A DNA stretch of 64,000 nucleotides from Psychrobacter cibarius (GTDB lineage: Bacteria > Pseudomonadota > Gammaproteobacteria > Pseudomonadales > Moraxellaceae), in the NCBI GenBank assembly GCA_030686115.1, contig CP131612.1, forward strand, positions 496,001-560,000, given 5' to 3'. The notes beneath the pieces are model-generated. The model did not search any database, was not told where the DNA came from, and saw only the letters and a program-made list of their open reading frames with translations. How positions within the stretch are numbered: position 1 is the stretch's first letter; the number at the start of each line of letters is the position of its first letter. Positions 37,722 through 48,210 of the stretch are shown piece by piece. The position numbers and the translations under genes were made by a program.

Positions 37722-40253
37722 CTAAGCGACGGCGCGGCGAGCATGCAAGATACCATGCTGTTGCTCTAGTTTCGCTAAAAGCTTAGATAGGTGTGCCAAT
37801 CCTGAGACTTCAATATGAAATTTTAAAAAGGCAATGTTATCATCATTACTAAGCGTTTCAACTTGACGAATATTGACATTTTCTTTATCAATAATTTGCG
37901 TCAAGTCACGCAACAGTCCGCGTCTATCATAGGCTTCTACGTGAATATCAACGGGTTGATAACGACCAGCTTGTACCCGCCACGAAGCCTCTATTTCGCG
38001 CTCAGGATCGCGTTCAATCAAGCGTGAATATTCAGGGCAACCACGATTATGGACACTGACACCTCGTGATAAGGTAATGTAACCAGCAATTGGCTCGCCA
38101 TGCACAGGGTGGCAACAGCCTGCTAGATTGATTTCTATATTATCCAGCCCATCGATACGAATTTTATAAGCATCGATTTTGCCTGCCTCTCTAGCATCTA
38201 TACTTGGCGCAAAATTTTCTGGCGGTCTTTCAGGTTCTAGGTGTAGCTGACGAGAGATATGGCTGGTGAGTTGGTTGAGACCAATGTCGCCTGTGACCAA
38301 TCCCACGATAATATCATCAGTCGTATTGACATGGAAATGCTGAATATAGTCGTTTAAATCGATGCTATTGGGGTGTACCGATAGTCGTTCAAGCTCTTTA
38401 CTGAGCATTTGACGACCAATTTCAATATTCTTATCACGGTCTTGCTTATTGAACCATTGACGCAGTTTTGAACGTGCACGGTTGGTATGAATGTATCCAA
38501 GTGAAGCAACTAGCCAATCACGGTTGGGCTCACGTGATGCTTTGGTGATAATTTCAACTTGTTCACCCGTTTTGAGTTGATAGGTTAATGGTACATAGCG
38601 CTGATTGACTCGCGCAGCTTGGGCACGATTACCGACTTGTGTATGTACATAATAAGCAAAATCAAGAACGGTCGCCCCTTTTGGTAGTTCAGTAATGTCA
38701 CCATCACGGCTAAAGATATAGATGCGTTCGAGCTCGTCAAAGTCAACGAGTTGCTCTTCTTCGTCAAACTCCATGCCCTCTATTTCTTCACCAGTTAGTA
38801 AAGATGAGCGCGGTTGGTTACGGGTTTCATTATTGATAGATAACAGTTGGCGCAGCGAGCTGATTCTTTGATTAAGATAATTGTCTTTTTTATTCTTTAG
38901 ACCTTCTTTATAGTTAACATGAGCACACATACCAAGCTCAGCTTCGAAGTGCATTTCATGAGTACGAATTTGCACTTCCAGTGACTTGTTTTCAGCAATG
39001 ACTGCCGTATGTAGTGAGCGATAACCATTGGACTTGGGGTTGGTAATATAGTCATCGAATTGTTCAGGAATATATCGCCACAAGCCATGTACCAATCCAA
39101 GCACGTGGTAACAGTCTGATGGGTTGGTGACCAATACTCGCAGCGCGCGAATGTCATAAAGCTGATCAAACGATAAGCCTTTGAGCTTCATTTTTCGGTA
39201 GATAGAGTAGATATGCTTGACTCGTCCAGAGACCTCACCTTCGATATTAGCCTCTGCTAGTGCTTCATTAAGCTTATCTTGTACACGCTGAATATAGGAC
39301 TCGCGTTCGCTGCGTTTTTCGGAGAGCAGTTTGGCAATCTCTTTATAGCGTTCAGGCGCAAGGTAGCGAAAGGCTAAGTCTTCCAGCTCCCATTTAAGTT
39401 GCGCAATGCCCAAGCGATGCGCCAGTGGGGCATAAATAGTCATGACTTCACGCGCCACACGATTCTGACGCTCTTCATTAGAAAAGGTCAATTCGCGCAT
39501 GGCGAAAGTACGCTCAGACAATTTGATAAGCACGACGCGTACATCATTGGTGACGGAAATTAGCATGCTATAAATATTAGATAGCTGGTCGCGCTGATTG
39601 TTTACGAAGTGATCTTCTAGACGCTTATTGCTTTCAATAATCTCAGACAGCTTACCCATTGCCAAGGTATCTTTGACTAGGGTCGATATGTCTGCACCGA
39701 ATTTTTTCTCGATATCAGCGAGGCTTATGATTGATTTTCGCGCACTACGATAGAGCATTGCAGCCACAAGAGCGTCTTCGTCTTGGTAGAGATAGGTCAA
39801 TATGTCTGTCATGCCAATACCAGTGACATAAGCGCCTGAACGCTCAGACTCGCTAGTATTCATATGACTGCGAATAAATTCACAAGCAGCATTCAAGTGA
39901 GGTACAGAATCTTGTCCGATACGTTTGGCGACATTGTCTAACCAAGTGGGAACATCAATATTGACTTGATCTAAATCAATCGCTTCGAGCTCTTTATCTA
40001 AAAGCGGGTTATCAGAATATTCGTTTTCAAGCTTTGGATCATGACTATGAAAAGCATGTAGTGCTGAGCGATCAAAAGTGGTGTGTAGTTTATGAGTGGA
40101 CAGCTGGTATTTGATATCGAGGGGGATTTGGGCATAGCTATTGGCAGACTGGTGCGAGCGTTGGCTCGCGACCAGTTGAGCGGCAAGTGCTGCACTATCG
40201 GCTTGGGTGGTCTGTCCATCCACCAGCGGTAATCCTTCACGAATTTTTACCAT
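37722..40253 (-). CDS. relA: GTP pyrophosphokinase RelA
   Basis: 843 residues. Makes (p)ppGpp on starved ribosomes. The N-terminal HD hydrolase domain is degenerate: where active enzymes have HDTVEDT-type residues this one reads YRSARKSIISLADI, so it should be synthetase-only and is RelA rather than SpoT. The synthetase domain has FDDYITNPKSNGYRSLHTAVI and EVQIRTHEMHFEAELGMCAH. A TGS domain (IYIFSRDGDITELPKGATVLDFAY), a conserved-cysteine region (AGCCHPVHGEPIAGY) and a C-terminal ACT domain follow. An AGGAG site lies 6 bases before the ATG. Confidence 0.96.
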   Translation of the reverse strand: MVKIREGLPLVDGQTTQADSAALAAQLVASQRSHQSANSYAQIPLDIKYQLSTHKLHTTFDRSALHAFHSHDPKLENEYSDNPLLDKELEAIDLDQVNIDVPTWLDNVAKRIGQDSVPHLNAACEFIRSHMNTSESERSGAYVTGIGMTDILTYLYQDEDALVAAMLYRSARKSIISLADIEKKFGADISTLVKDTLAMGKLSEIIESNKRLEDHFVNNQRDQLSNIYSMLISVTNDVRVVLIKLSERTFAMRELTFSNEERQNRVAREVMTIYAPLAHRLGIAQLKWELEDLAFRYLAPERYKEIAKLLSEKRSERESYIQRVQDKLNEALAEANIEGEVSGRVKHIYSIYRKMKLKGLSFDQLYDIRALRVLVTNPSDCYHVLGLVHGLWRYIPEQFDDYITNPKSNGYRSLHTAVIAENKSLEVQIRTHEMHFEAELGMCAHVNYKEGLKNKKDNYLNQRISSLRQLLSINNETRNQPRSSLLTGEEIEGMEFDEEEQLVDFDELERIYIFSRDGDITELPKGATVLDFAYYVHTQVGNRAQAARVNQRYVPLTYQLKTGEQVEIITKASREPNRDWLVASLGYIHTNRARSKLRQWFNKQDRDKNIEIGRQMLSKELERLSVHPNSIDLNDYIQHFHVNTTDDIIVGLVTGDIGLNQLTSHISRQLHLEPERPPENFAPSIDAREAGKIDAYKIRIDGLDNIEINLAGCCHPVHGEPIAGYITLSRGVSVHNRGCPEYSRLIERDPEREIEASWRVQAGRYQPVDIHVEAYDRRGLLRDLTQIIDKENVNIRQVETLSNDDNIAFLKFHIEVSGLAHLSKLLAKLEQQHGILHARRAVA

Positions 40254-40636
40254 AGCCGACTCCTCTTAGCTATTTTGAATTGATTATAACCTCATCTACT
40301 ATGCACACACGTTGAACTTACGATTCATAAAGTATCAGCTATAAACCAATATAACTGCTAAAAAATCTGTTTTTTAGCAGTCATAAAATGCGCGTAAAAT
40401 ATATAAAGCTATGAGTGCAAACGTTCACAAGGATTGAAAAAACCAGCCTAGGAATATTGTTTACTATTATCTCACTTTAAAGAGACAAATCAAGCGAGGC
40501 TATGTAATGTCTGCGGTTAATCAGGATAAATAACCATCATTTTTTGCCACCGCTTGACTCAAATTTTGAATCAAGCTCAGTGACATGCAGTATGGCTATT
40601 GAATGCTCTGAATCGATTACTTAACAGTAAATTGAA
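40254..40636. other. Intergenic region between rlmD and relA
   Basis: 383 bases on the upstream side of relA, containing one strong hairpin at 40354-40381. No gene found; presumably contains the relA promoter after the hairpin. Confidence 0.55.
40354..40381. terminator. Perfect 12-bp stem terminator between rlmD and relA
   Basis: ACTGCTAAAAAA and TTTTTTAGCAGT flank a TCTG loop. It lies about 260 bases past rlmD and 100 before relA; the A/T arms supply a U tract in both directions. It probably ends rlmD transcription or attenuates entry into relA. Confidence 0.75.
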
Positions 40637-42178
40637 TTACACCGCTATTTTTTCAAAACGAGCGATGGACTCAACATGACCGGTATGACAGAACATGTCC
40701 ATCACGCCAGCATGAGTCAGACGATAGCCTTGCTCTAACAATGCTTTTGTATCACGGGCGAGGGTTGCAGGGTTGCAAGAGACATAAACGATTCTCTCAG
40801 CGTTAAATTTCGGCAAGTACTGCATGATTTCCCAAGCACCAGAACGCGGTGGATCGATCAATAGCGCATCAAAGCCCTGATTCGCCCAAGGTTTATCAGT
40901 ACAGTCTTGCGTCAAATCTTGGCTATAAAATTCTGTATTATTGATGCCATTACGACGTGCGTTATCGGCTGCACGTGCGGTCATCGCTTCGCTACCTTCA
41001 ACACCAACCACCGAGCCTGTCTCACCAACGAGGCGCGCAAGTGGCAAGCTAAAGTTGCCTAGACCACTGAATAAATCAAGTACGCGTTCACCTGCTTTTA
41101 AGTCTAACAAATCGCAAGCAAGCTTGGTCATTTGACGATTGACGGACAGGTTCACTTGGGTAAAATCTGTCGGGATAAACTCGAAAGTCAAATCGTATTC
41201 TGGCAATTGGTAATATAAACGACCAAATTGCTGGCTCATGTCATCATCTGCAGTCAATGCAATACGCTGGATACTGTCCGCACCTTTAGACTGCAAATAT
41301 AGCTGCCAGTTGCGTGCGGCAAAAAACACTTTTAGCTTTTCTATATCAGCGTCTGATAACGGCTCCAAGTTGCGTACGATAAGGGCAACGGGCTGATTGC
41401 CATCTGGCAGCTCAGGCATTTCCTCACCCATGGCCAACTCAAGCTGAGCAATCTTGTTACGGCTCTCTAGCGTACTAATCAGTGTTTTTAAGTTTTCAAT
41501 CTCAAAACCAATTCTTGGATCTAAAATATGACACTCATTTAATTCTGCCAAAAAGTTACTTGAGCGCTCACGAAAGCCGACAAGCGCGGTTTCTTTTTTG
41601 GTGACATAACGCACACCCAATCGTGCTTTGGTACGATAACCAAGACGATCACCAACCACTGGAGCAAGCCAGTTATCAGGCGTGACATTGGCTTGGTGTA
41701 TCAGCATTTCAGCCAATACAGATTGCTTAAAGTTGATTTGACCGTCTGGCTGCCAGTGTTGCAAATTACAGCCGCCGCAGACGCCAAAATGTGGGCAGGG
41801 CGGTACGGCACGTTCAGAATTTGGGTTGGCAGTAATACTGACAGCCTCGCCTTCTTCAAAGCTGGCACGGCTATTGGTTATTTTAACCAAGGCACTTTCA
41901 CCCGGCAATGCAAAGCTTACAAAGATTTTTTTGCCATGTTTGTCTTCGACATGGCCATCGTCTATACCAAAACCATTACCATAAACGGCAACGCCGCGAC
42001 CATCATGCGACAAACCATCAATGGTGAAGGGCAGAGGTTCTGCATCCTTTAGACGGCGGCGTGTCTTTGATGAGGGTTTAGATTTTTTCTTATTAGGCGG
42101 AATAGTAATCGTTTGGGTCTCGCTCGTTGGTGGCGTAACATCAGAGGTTGTAGACATTTTTGAATCGGTGGGTTGCAT
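40637..42178 (-). CDS. rlmD: 23S rRNA (uracil-1939-C5)-methyltransferase
   Basis: 513 residues. An N-terminal basic extension ([19 protein letters not shown]) precedes a TRAM RNA-binding domain ([19 protein letters not shown]). The 4Fe-4S cluster cysteines are in [15 protein letters not shown], with the fourth at NECHILDP. The SAM-binding methyltransferase domain has [24 protein letters not shown], and the catalytic cysteine in [13 protein letters not shown] good AAGG site precedes the ATG. In the run cysM-exonuclease-rlmD-relA, matching gene order near gacS in pseudomonads. Confidence 0.96.
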   Translation of the reverse strand: MQPTDSKMSTTSDVTPPTSETQTITIPPNKKKSKPSSKTRRRLKDAEPLPFTIDGLSHDGRGVAVYGNGFGIDDGHVEDKHGKKIFVSFALPGESALVKITNSRASFEEGEAVSITANPNSERAVPPCPHFGVCGGCNLQHWQPDGQINFKQSVLAEMLIHQANVTPDNWLAPVVGDRLGYRTKARLGVRYVTKKETALVGFRERSSNFLAELNECHILDPRIGFEIENLKTLISTLESRNKIAQLELAMGEEMPELPDGNQPVALIVRNLEPLSDADIEKLKVFFAARNWQLYLQSKGADSIQRIALTADDDMSQQFGRLYYQLPEYDLTFEFIPTDFTQVNLSVNRQMTKLACDLLDLKAGERVLDLFSGLGNFSLPLARLVGETGSVVGVEGSEAMTARAADNARRNGINNTEFYSQDLTQDCTDKPWANQGFDALLIDPPRSGAWEIMQYLPKFNAERIVYVSCNPATLARDTKALLEQGYRLTHAGVMDMFCHTGHVESIARFEKIAV

Positions 42179-42266
42179 AAACCTGCCTTAATAATAAATG
42201 ATAAATAACTAAAAAAATGAGGATAAACGCGATGTCTTATAACGCGCCTTCATATAACTTCATTTG

Positions 42267-43091
42267 TTATGATGTGGGCGCAGATGACCAATCAGCGATG
42301 AAGTCTTGATGGCGGGCTTGACCATCCGCTTGGGTATATTTTACTAAATAGTCATAGCTCTGCTGCTGCCAAGCGTCAAAAGCTTGTGAGGATAATTGTC
42401 CAGTTAAACGCAACCAGCGCAAATAGATTAGCCATGTATTCATGACGTCAGACTCGCAATAAATAGACAGCGTTTGCCAGTCATTAGTGCTGACAAGCTC
42501 ACCAACCATACTACCGTCGACAGCTGTTTTACCTGGTAGACCATATAAACTTGCGACAATATCCATGGCTTCGCGGCGGCTGGCACCGTACTGGCTAAAT
42601 CTGTCCATCAAATCAAGGTGACGCGTGTGGAAGCGATTGACATAATTATCAAAGCGCATGTTTTTGATGCGCTCGCCTTCTTCAAATAACCATGGCGCTG
42701 ATAAATCGTATTGCATAGCCCGATATATCAGTACAGGAATATCAAAACCTGAGCCATTCCAACTAATAAGCTGAGGCAGTTTTTCGAGGTCACTAAATGC
42801 CCGAAAAAATTTGGCAAGGATGTCTTTTTCACTGAATTTATCAGCGGTCAATGAGAATAACGACAACTTGCCATCTTTGATATATAACGCTGAGATACAG
42901 ACGATACGCTGCAGTGGCAAGCGCATAAAATCATGCCCAGCTTCTTGTATTCGAAGCGCTGTGAGTGCGCTCAATGCATCTGCATCATTCAACTCTGCCA
43001 ATTGCGGATAGATACGGCGCGCCGCATCGGTATCAGCGACAGTTTCGATATCAAAGACCAATATAGGGTCGGATGGTAGAGCTTGTGACAT
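42267..43091 (-). CDS. Predicted 3'-5' exonuclease, PolB-like (DnaQ fold)
   Basis: 274 residues from ATG at 43091, preceded by GGA; the frame from 43112 adds seven residues. The exonuclease motifs are in order: Exo I DPILVFDIETVAD, Exo II SWNGSGFDIPVLIYRAMQ, and Exo III YCESDVMNTWLIYLRW, holding the acidic metal ligands. This matches the family of exonucleases related to the proofreading domain of DNA polymerase B, whose role in the cell is not settled. It lies between cysM and rlmD with short gaps, probably in the same operon. Confidence 0.9.
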   Translation of the reverse strand: MSQALPSDPILVFDIETVADTDAARRIYPQLAELNDADALSALTALRIQEAGHDFMRLPLQRIVCISALYIKDGKLSLFSLTADKFSEKDILAKFFRAFSDLEKLPQLISWNGSGFDIPVLIYRAMQYDLSAPWLFEEGERIKNMRFDNYVNRFHTRHLDLMDRFSQYGASRREAMDIVASLYGLPGKTAVDGSMVGELVSTNDWQTLSIYCESDVMNTWLIYLRWLRLTGQLSSQAFDAWQQQSYDYLVKYTQADGQARHQDFIADWSSAPTS

Positions 43092-43138
43092 AAGAAATCC
43101 TGATTGAATCAACTAAACTGAGCAGCGTTGTCTGTGCG

Positions 43139-44122
43139 TTAATTAACTTCTATATTGTTATCGACATTGCTGGCGTCAATATTGTTGTCATCAATATTGT
43201 ATAAACCCGTCGACAAATAACGATCGCCGCGATCACAGACAATAAAGGCGATGACGGCATCAGGGTTTTCTTTAGCGACTTGTACGGCAGCCCATGCTGC
43301 AGCACCTGATGAAACGCCCGCGAAAATACCTTCGGTTTTGGCCAGTTTGCGCATATAAACTTCTGCGATACGCTGATCCACATCCATGATTTCATCAACC
43401 AAATCTGCGTTAAAGATACCCGGCATGTAAGCTGCAGGCCAGCGGCGAATACCAGCAATCGAAGCTTCTTCATCAGGCTGTAGTCCGATGATTTTGATAT
43501 CTGGATTTTGTTCTTTGAGGTATTGCGATACACCAGTAATGGTACCAGTGGTGCCCATTGAGCTAATAAAATGAGTGATTTTTCCTGCCGTTTGCGCCCA
43601 TAGTTCAGGCCCTGTGGTCAGGTAATGGGCTTGACTGTTATCAGGGTTATTAAACTGATCTAATACGATGCCTTTGCCATCTGCTTGCATTTGCAGCGCC
43701 AAATCGCGTGCGGCTTCCATGCCTTCATCCACCTCGATTAACGTCGCACCATACGCAATCATGGCGTCTTTGCGCTCTTGAGTTGAATTGGTTGGCATCA
43801 GTAGCGTTATCGGATAGCCACGCATCGCGGCGACCATGGCTAAAGCGATACCCGTATTGCCACTCGTAGCTTCAATCAGCATGTCGCCCGCTTTGATGTC
43901 ACCGCGCTGTTCTGCCTGATAAATCATATTAAAAGCAGGACGATCTTTAACAGAACCCGCTGGATTGTTACCTTCAAGCTTGGCCAGTAACGCAGCACCA
44001 TTGGTCAGCTGCTCTTGCTCAGGTAAGCGCTGCAATTTAACCAATGGCGTCTGACCGACGCAATCAGCAAGTTTGGTGACCTGAGTAATGAAATTAGAGT
44101 TGGAGATAGCCGTTGCGGACAT
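43139..44122 (-). CDS. cysM: Cysteine synthase B
   Basis: 327 residues. PLP-dependent synthesis of cysteine from O-acetylserine and sulfide or thiosulfate. The PLP lysine is in NNPAGSVKDRPAFNM, the substrate loop is EATSGNTGIALAMV, the phosphate loop SSMGTTGTITGVSQYL, and GVSSGAAAWAAVQ is near the end. IAGIRRWPAAYMPGIFN is typical of the B isozyme and distinguishes it from CysK. The C-terminal 18 residues form an Asn/Asp/Ile repeat (NIDDNNIDASNVDNNIEVN) that is not part of the fold. AAGGA precedes the ATG. Divergent from gacS. Confidence 0.96.
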   Translation of the reverse strand: MSATAISNSNFITQVTKLADCVGQTPLVKLQRLPEQEQLTNGAALLAKLEGNNPAGSVKDRPAFNMIYQAEQRGDIKAGDMLIEATSGNTGIALAMVAAMRGYPITLLMPTNSTQERKDAMIAYGATLIEVDEGMEAARDLALQMQADGKGIVLDQFNNPDNSQAHYLTTGPELWAQTAGKITHFISSMGTTGTITGVSQYLKEQNPDIKIIGLQPDEEASIAGIRRWPAAYMPGIFNADLVDEIMDVDQRIAEVYMRKLAKTEGIFAGVSSGAAAWAAVQVAKENPDAVIAFIVCDRGDRYLSTGLYNIDDNNIDASNVDNNIEVN

Positions 44123-44634
44123 AAAGTATCCTTGTGAATTTTTAAAATTGATTTTTAATTACCGTTTATTTTTTAATTATCATTTTGATTTTTGAATAAA
44201 TATCTTGATATGGCCGCTATTGAGTGAAGTGAGTGATTTGATCATTAATGACATTTCTACCGCTTTAACCAAATAGCAATAAATGAAAAGTTGCGTCATT
44301 ATATCATTTTGTTTTTGGCTACGCTGAAGGCATCAAGAGATTTTGGTAAATGAGTGGTGTTTAAAAAGGGCTGGACAGTTAAAATGCCTTTGCGTCATAG
44401 CCACTCACCATGATCGATGAAATGCGTTATAGTTATGGCAATATATAGGTACGGCAAGAACAAGAATCACTAAACTTATCATGGGTAGGCAGTTATCATT
44501 TTTGAAATGACGATAGCTTTGAAATGAGAATAGCTTTGAAATGAGCACAGCCCCTAAAAAGTTTATGATTGGCTAACACCGCTTACTGCCGCTATTGATT
44601 CATAGTGCAATTTTCTGTAGAGAGTAAAGCTAGC
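44123..44634. other. Intergenic region between divergent cysM and gacS
   Basis: About 512 bases that should hold the promoters of both genes. It contains the 17-bp tandem repeat at 44501-44551. No RNA gene or convincing promoter was recognised. Confidence 0.5.
44501..44551 (+). repeat. 17-bp tandem repeat, three copies, upstream of gacS
   Basis: Three adjoining units, TTTGAAATGACGATAGC, TTTGAAATGAGAATAGC and TTTGAAATGAGCACAGC, end about 85 bases before the gacS ATG. The arrangement suggests slippage or a repeated binding site. Confidence 0.85.
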
Positions 44635-47600
44635 ATGGCATACAAAAAACGTTTTGATACTAGCAGTGCGTATGGTCAGTTGATTATATTGGTGTTTCTA
44701 CCCATTTGTATCTTGGCAGCGGTGGGCGGTATTTTGGTCTTTTATGAGACCATGCGCGCCAGCAATTCAGAACAAGAAGTATTGGCGGAGGCGGTGCTGA
44801 TTCGTTATACCCCAGCGATTGCAGAGCTAATCCCTGAGCTGTTAGCGCAAGAGCGCCAGCAAGCAGACGGCGAACCCAATTCGGATGGCGAAGTCAGAGC
44901 AAATGATGCCACTCAAACGACCATCACAAAGCTTGAGGAAATCCAAGATAAGCTGGGTCGTATGCAGTCCGAGCAACATGTACAGCGTATTGCGATCATC
45001 AATGAAAGCAATCAAGTGCTCGCCGCAGTCGGCTATGGACTGAACGAAGCATGGCCTGCAATAGACACAACAAAGAATTTTTTATCGCAGCAACCAACAC
45101 CTATTGGAACCGCTTATGGCAGTGTATTAGGGGAGTTTGAAGGACAAAAACTGTGGCTGCTCGTCGATATGGACAATGAACCACTCTATATCGCCCGCTA
45201 CCGTATCGCCATGGCGTTAGTGATTACTGGCTTGTTCACTATTTTGATTTTATTGCTGAGTTTAAATATTTATTCAAAGCGCTGGATAGCACCAATTTAT
45301 GAGCTACGTTTGCAGTTGCAGCGCACCCATGTCGACAATCTGTATCAGCCTATTCCCGTTGAGTCAGATGGTGAGCTGAACTTATTGCAGCAAGATTTGG
45401 TCAAAACTTTGCGCCGCTTGCATAGGAGCTTTCAGGAATTAAAAGACCATGCCGAGCAAACTGAGGATGATTTGCGTCTTGCGTTTGATGAGATGGAAAT
45501 GCAAAACATCTCTATTCGTAATGCACGTGATGCGGCAATTTCAACCAGCCAAGCCAAATCGGCGTTTTTGGCCAATATCAGCCACGAGCTGCGCACGCCA
45601 TTAAACAGTATCGATGGCTTTATCAATTTGCTGGCAAGGCATGGCGAACTAAATCCTGAACAAGATTTATACGTGCAAACCATACGTAAGTCATCAGCAC
45701 ACTTGCTTGCCTTGGTTAACGATGTTTTGGATTTCTCTAAAATTGAAGCGGGCAAGTTGGTGCTTGATCGTCATGAGTTTGACCTTTATGACACCATTTA
45801 TGACGTGGTCGATATGCTTTCGCCTGTATCCGCAGAAAAAGGTCTGCGCATGGCGGTGCTGTTTTATAATGATGTGCCGATGCGCATCAATGGCGATGCC
45901 CTACGCCTCAAGCAAGTATTGACCAATATCGTCGGCAATGCGATTAAATTTACCGACAGTGGTGATGTGGTAGTGCGTGTCAGCTTGGATGACCATCGTG
46001 ATAATTATCTCATGATCAGTGTGCAAGACAGCGGTAAGGGCATCTCGTTAGCCGATCAAAAGATGCTGTTCCAAAGCTTTAGCCAAGGCGACCCTTCAAT
46101 CACTCGTCAGTATGGCGGCACAGGATTGGGGCTCGTTATCTCCAAGCAATTGACGCGGCTGATGGGTGGTGATATTGGCTTTCATGATAATGCTCAAGAG
46201 AATATTGCCAATCAGGGCGCAACGTTTTGGTTTCGGATGCCAGCACATGTCGATGTGTTAGAAGCTGCTACAGGACAGACGATTGAGCTACCAGTCTTGG
46301 CTCCATTGGCGAGTGAGACCGATGAGTTTAATGTATTGGTATGGATTAATCATACCGCCTCTATCCAAGTGCTCAAAGCCAGCTTGCAATATTTGCCGAT
46401 TAAATTGACCCAAGCCAACTCCTTACCGGGCGTACTTGAGTCATTAAAAGAGCATGGTAATTATTGGGATTGGGTCATCGTCGATGATGATACCCAAGAC
46501 GATATGATGGCATTACTCAAACAAATTCGTCTGCATTATCAAGGCAAGCTTGCAGTATTTGGTTATCAAGTTGCCGCCGATCAAGCATTATTAAATCGTT
46601 ATCATGCCAATATTTTGTATGAGCCTTTAGACAAAAGACAGCTTTATGCCATGCTCGACACCCAAAATCGCAGTACCAAAAAAAGCGTGCAAGAACCGCG
46701 CTGGACAGGGGTGACGGTACTGGCAGTCGACGATCATCTGCCCAATTTGTTGGTGCTCGATGCATTACTTAGTGAGCTTGGCATCCAAGTCATCACAGCG
46801 AGTAGTGGTTTTGACGCCATAGAAATTATCAGTAAACAACAAACCAAAAATCTTAAAACCACAAAGAATGATAAGCAAAGTCTGTCGAATAAAACGCAAA
46901 TCTCTAAAGCTGAAACGCGCGATGAGGTGAATAAAAAATCAAATAGTACGCTTTATGAAGAGGTGAATACCGACGATAAAGTTGCTACTCAGGATAAAGG
47001 TCATATTGATCTAATATTTATGGACATCCAAATGCCGCGTATGTCAGGGCATGAAGCCGCAAGACAAATTCGTAATATTGAAAATGATGATAACCGTATC
47101 CCGATTATTGCGTTGACTGCACATGGTTTGGCTGATGAGCGAGACAAACTGATCGCCAGTGGCATTAATGACTATGTAGGTAAACCCATTAGCCAGCCTC
47201 AGTTATTACAAGTGCTGCAAAAATGGCTTGGACGCACGACGACAATGCCGCAGTTAACAGCGTTGCCTGATACCAATCTGCACAGTACGGATGTGCACAA
47301 TACTGATGTGCACAATACTGATGTGCACAATACTGATGTGCAGGTTATCGATTTATCAAAAGATATCTCACACTCTACCGACTCACAAAATAGGGAGGCT
47401 GAAACGTATTCAACGTGGCCATCAGACTCTACAACCATTGCCTATCCTATGGTGAAAGGTGATGAAAATAACCGTCATAGCGGTTCTAATACAATCAATC
47501 AAAAAATAACGCGTCCTTTATCATTGAAGAAAATTCGTGATAATTACTTGCGAGACAGCCAACCACGCGAGGATTATAGACGCGAAACACCGCGCGACAC

Positions 47601-48210
47601 CCAGCTACGCTATGAGAACTTGCGCTTACATAAACAAGGACAGTCGCCACTATTAAAGCCATCGGAAATACCGATGAATAGTGCTCACGATGGAGTGGCA
47701 ACGCCTACAGATTCCCATACATATGCGCAAGAAACAAAGAGTTGGGACAGCAATCACCACCATTTAAGCCATCATTCTTTGGGGGCTAATGAAGGTGATG
47801 GCTTTGCTATTTTAGATTGGCAAGACGCGTTGACCCGCTCAGCGAATAAGCCCGACTTGGCAGCCAAGCTTATCATTATGATGCTTGATACTATTAATGA
47901 TGAAAAGCAGGCACTGACGCAAGCGTGGGACGCCCGTGATCGCAGTATGCTAGCGCAAATTGCCCATCGCATCTTAGGCGGCAGTCGTTATACTGGTGTG
48001 CCGCAATTACGTCAGGCCAGTCAAGACCTAGAAGATAAATGCTTGCTGAATGTCCAACACACGACCCCTGCGCAGTTTGCCATGCTTGAGCCATATTATG
48101 CCGCATTAATAATAGCGTTAAATAACTTGCAGGCGCTGGATTTGTCAGCTTATCCTCAGCTCAATTATCATCGTTTGAGTGAAAATGATATGACGTGGAA
48201 AATGATTTAG
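44635..48210 (+). CDS. gacS: Hybrid sensor histidine kinase GacS/BarA type
   Basis: 1191 residues from ATG 44635; a GTG at 44605 would add ten. Order: membrane segment (residues 16-40), periplasmic region, second membrane segment near 195-215, HAMP, HisKA with NISHELRTPLNS (His317), HATPase (GDVVVRVSL, GTGLGLVISKQL), a degenerate receiver, a true receiver with phospho-Asp797 (LIFMDIQMPRMSG), and a C-terminal Hpt domain with His1111 (QIAHRILGGSRYTG). This tripartite phosphorelay normally phosphorylates GacA/UvrY, which is not in the window. A Lys/Asn/Thr-rich insert of about 50 residues splits the true receiver, and a low-complexity linker contains a 5-residue tandem repeat. Confidence 0.95.
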   Translation: MAYKKRFDTSSAYGQLIILVFLPICILAAVGGILVFYETMRASNSEQEVLAEAVLIRYTPAIAELIPELLAQERQQADGEPNSDGEVRANDATQTTITKLEEIQDKLGRMQSEQHVQRIAIINESNQVLAAVGYGLNEAWPAIDTTKNFLSQQPTPIGTAYGSVLGEFEGQKLWLLVDMDNEPLYIARYRIAMALVITGLFTILILLLSLNIYSKRWIAPIYELRLQLQRTHVDNLYQPIPVESDGELNLLQQDLVKTLRRLHRSFQELKDHAEQTEDDLRLAFDEMEMQNISIRNARDAAISTSQAKSAFLANISHELRTPLNSIDGFINLLARHGELNPEQDLYVQTIRKSSAHLLALVNDVLDFSKIEAGKLVLDRHEFDLYDTIYDVVDMLSPVSAEKGLRMAVLFYNDVPMRINGDALRLKQVLTNIVGNAIKFTDSGDVVVRVSLDDHRDNYLMISVQDSGKGISLADQKMLFQSFSQGDPSITRQYGGTGLGLVISKQLTRLMGGDIGFHDNAQENIANQGATFWFRMPAHVDVLEAATGQTIELPVLAPLASETDEFNVLVWINHTASIQVLKASLQYLPIKLTQANSLPGVLESLKEHGNYWDWVIVDDDTQDDMMALLKQIRLHYQGKLAVFGYQVAADQALLNRYHANILYEPLDKRQLYAMLDTQNRSTKKSVQEPRWTGVTVLAVDDHLPNLLVLDALLSELGIQVITASSGFDAIEIISKQQTKNLKTTKNDKQSLSNKTQISKAETRDEVNKKSNSTLYEEVNTDDKVATQDKGHIDLIFMDIQMPRMSGHEAARQIRNIENDDNRIPIIALTAHGLADERDKLIASGINDYVGKPISQPQLLQVLQKWLGRTTTMPQLTALPDTNLHSTDVHNTDVHNTDVHNTDVQVIDLSKDISHSTDSQNREAETYSTWPSDSTTIAYPMVKGDENNRHSGSNTINQKITRPLSLKKIRDNYLRDSQPREDYRRETPRDTQLRYENLRLHKQGQSPLLKPSEIPMNSAHDGVATPTDSHTYAQETKSWDSNHHHLSHHSLGANEGDGFAILDWQDALTRSANKPDLAAKLIIMMLDTINDEKQALTQAWDARDRSMLAQIAHRILGGSRYTGVPQLRQASQDLEDKCLLNVQHTTPAQFAMLEPYYAALIIALNNLQALDLSAYPQLNYHRLSENDMTWKMI
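47281..47340 (+). repeat. 15-bp in-frame tandem repeat, four copies, in gacS
   Basis: Four 15-base units encode HSTDV then HNTDV three times (residues 883-902). The last three are identical at DNA level apart from their edges. It lies in the linker between the receiver and the Hpt domain, so length changes would keep the frame and alter the linker. Confidence 0.92.

Noticed and set aside
37722..40253. Calling this gene spoT
   Set aside because: The HD hydrolase residues are replaced, so it fits RelA; the rlmD neighbour supports this.
47281..47340. Tandem repeats as a possible CRISPR array
   Set aside because: Units are adjacent with no spacers, lie inside a coding region in frame, and no cas gene is present. 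The same applies to the 17-bp and 19-bp arrays.
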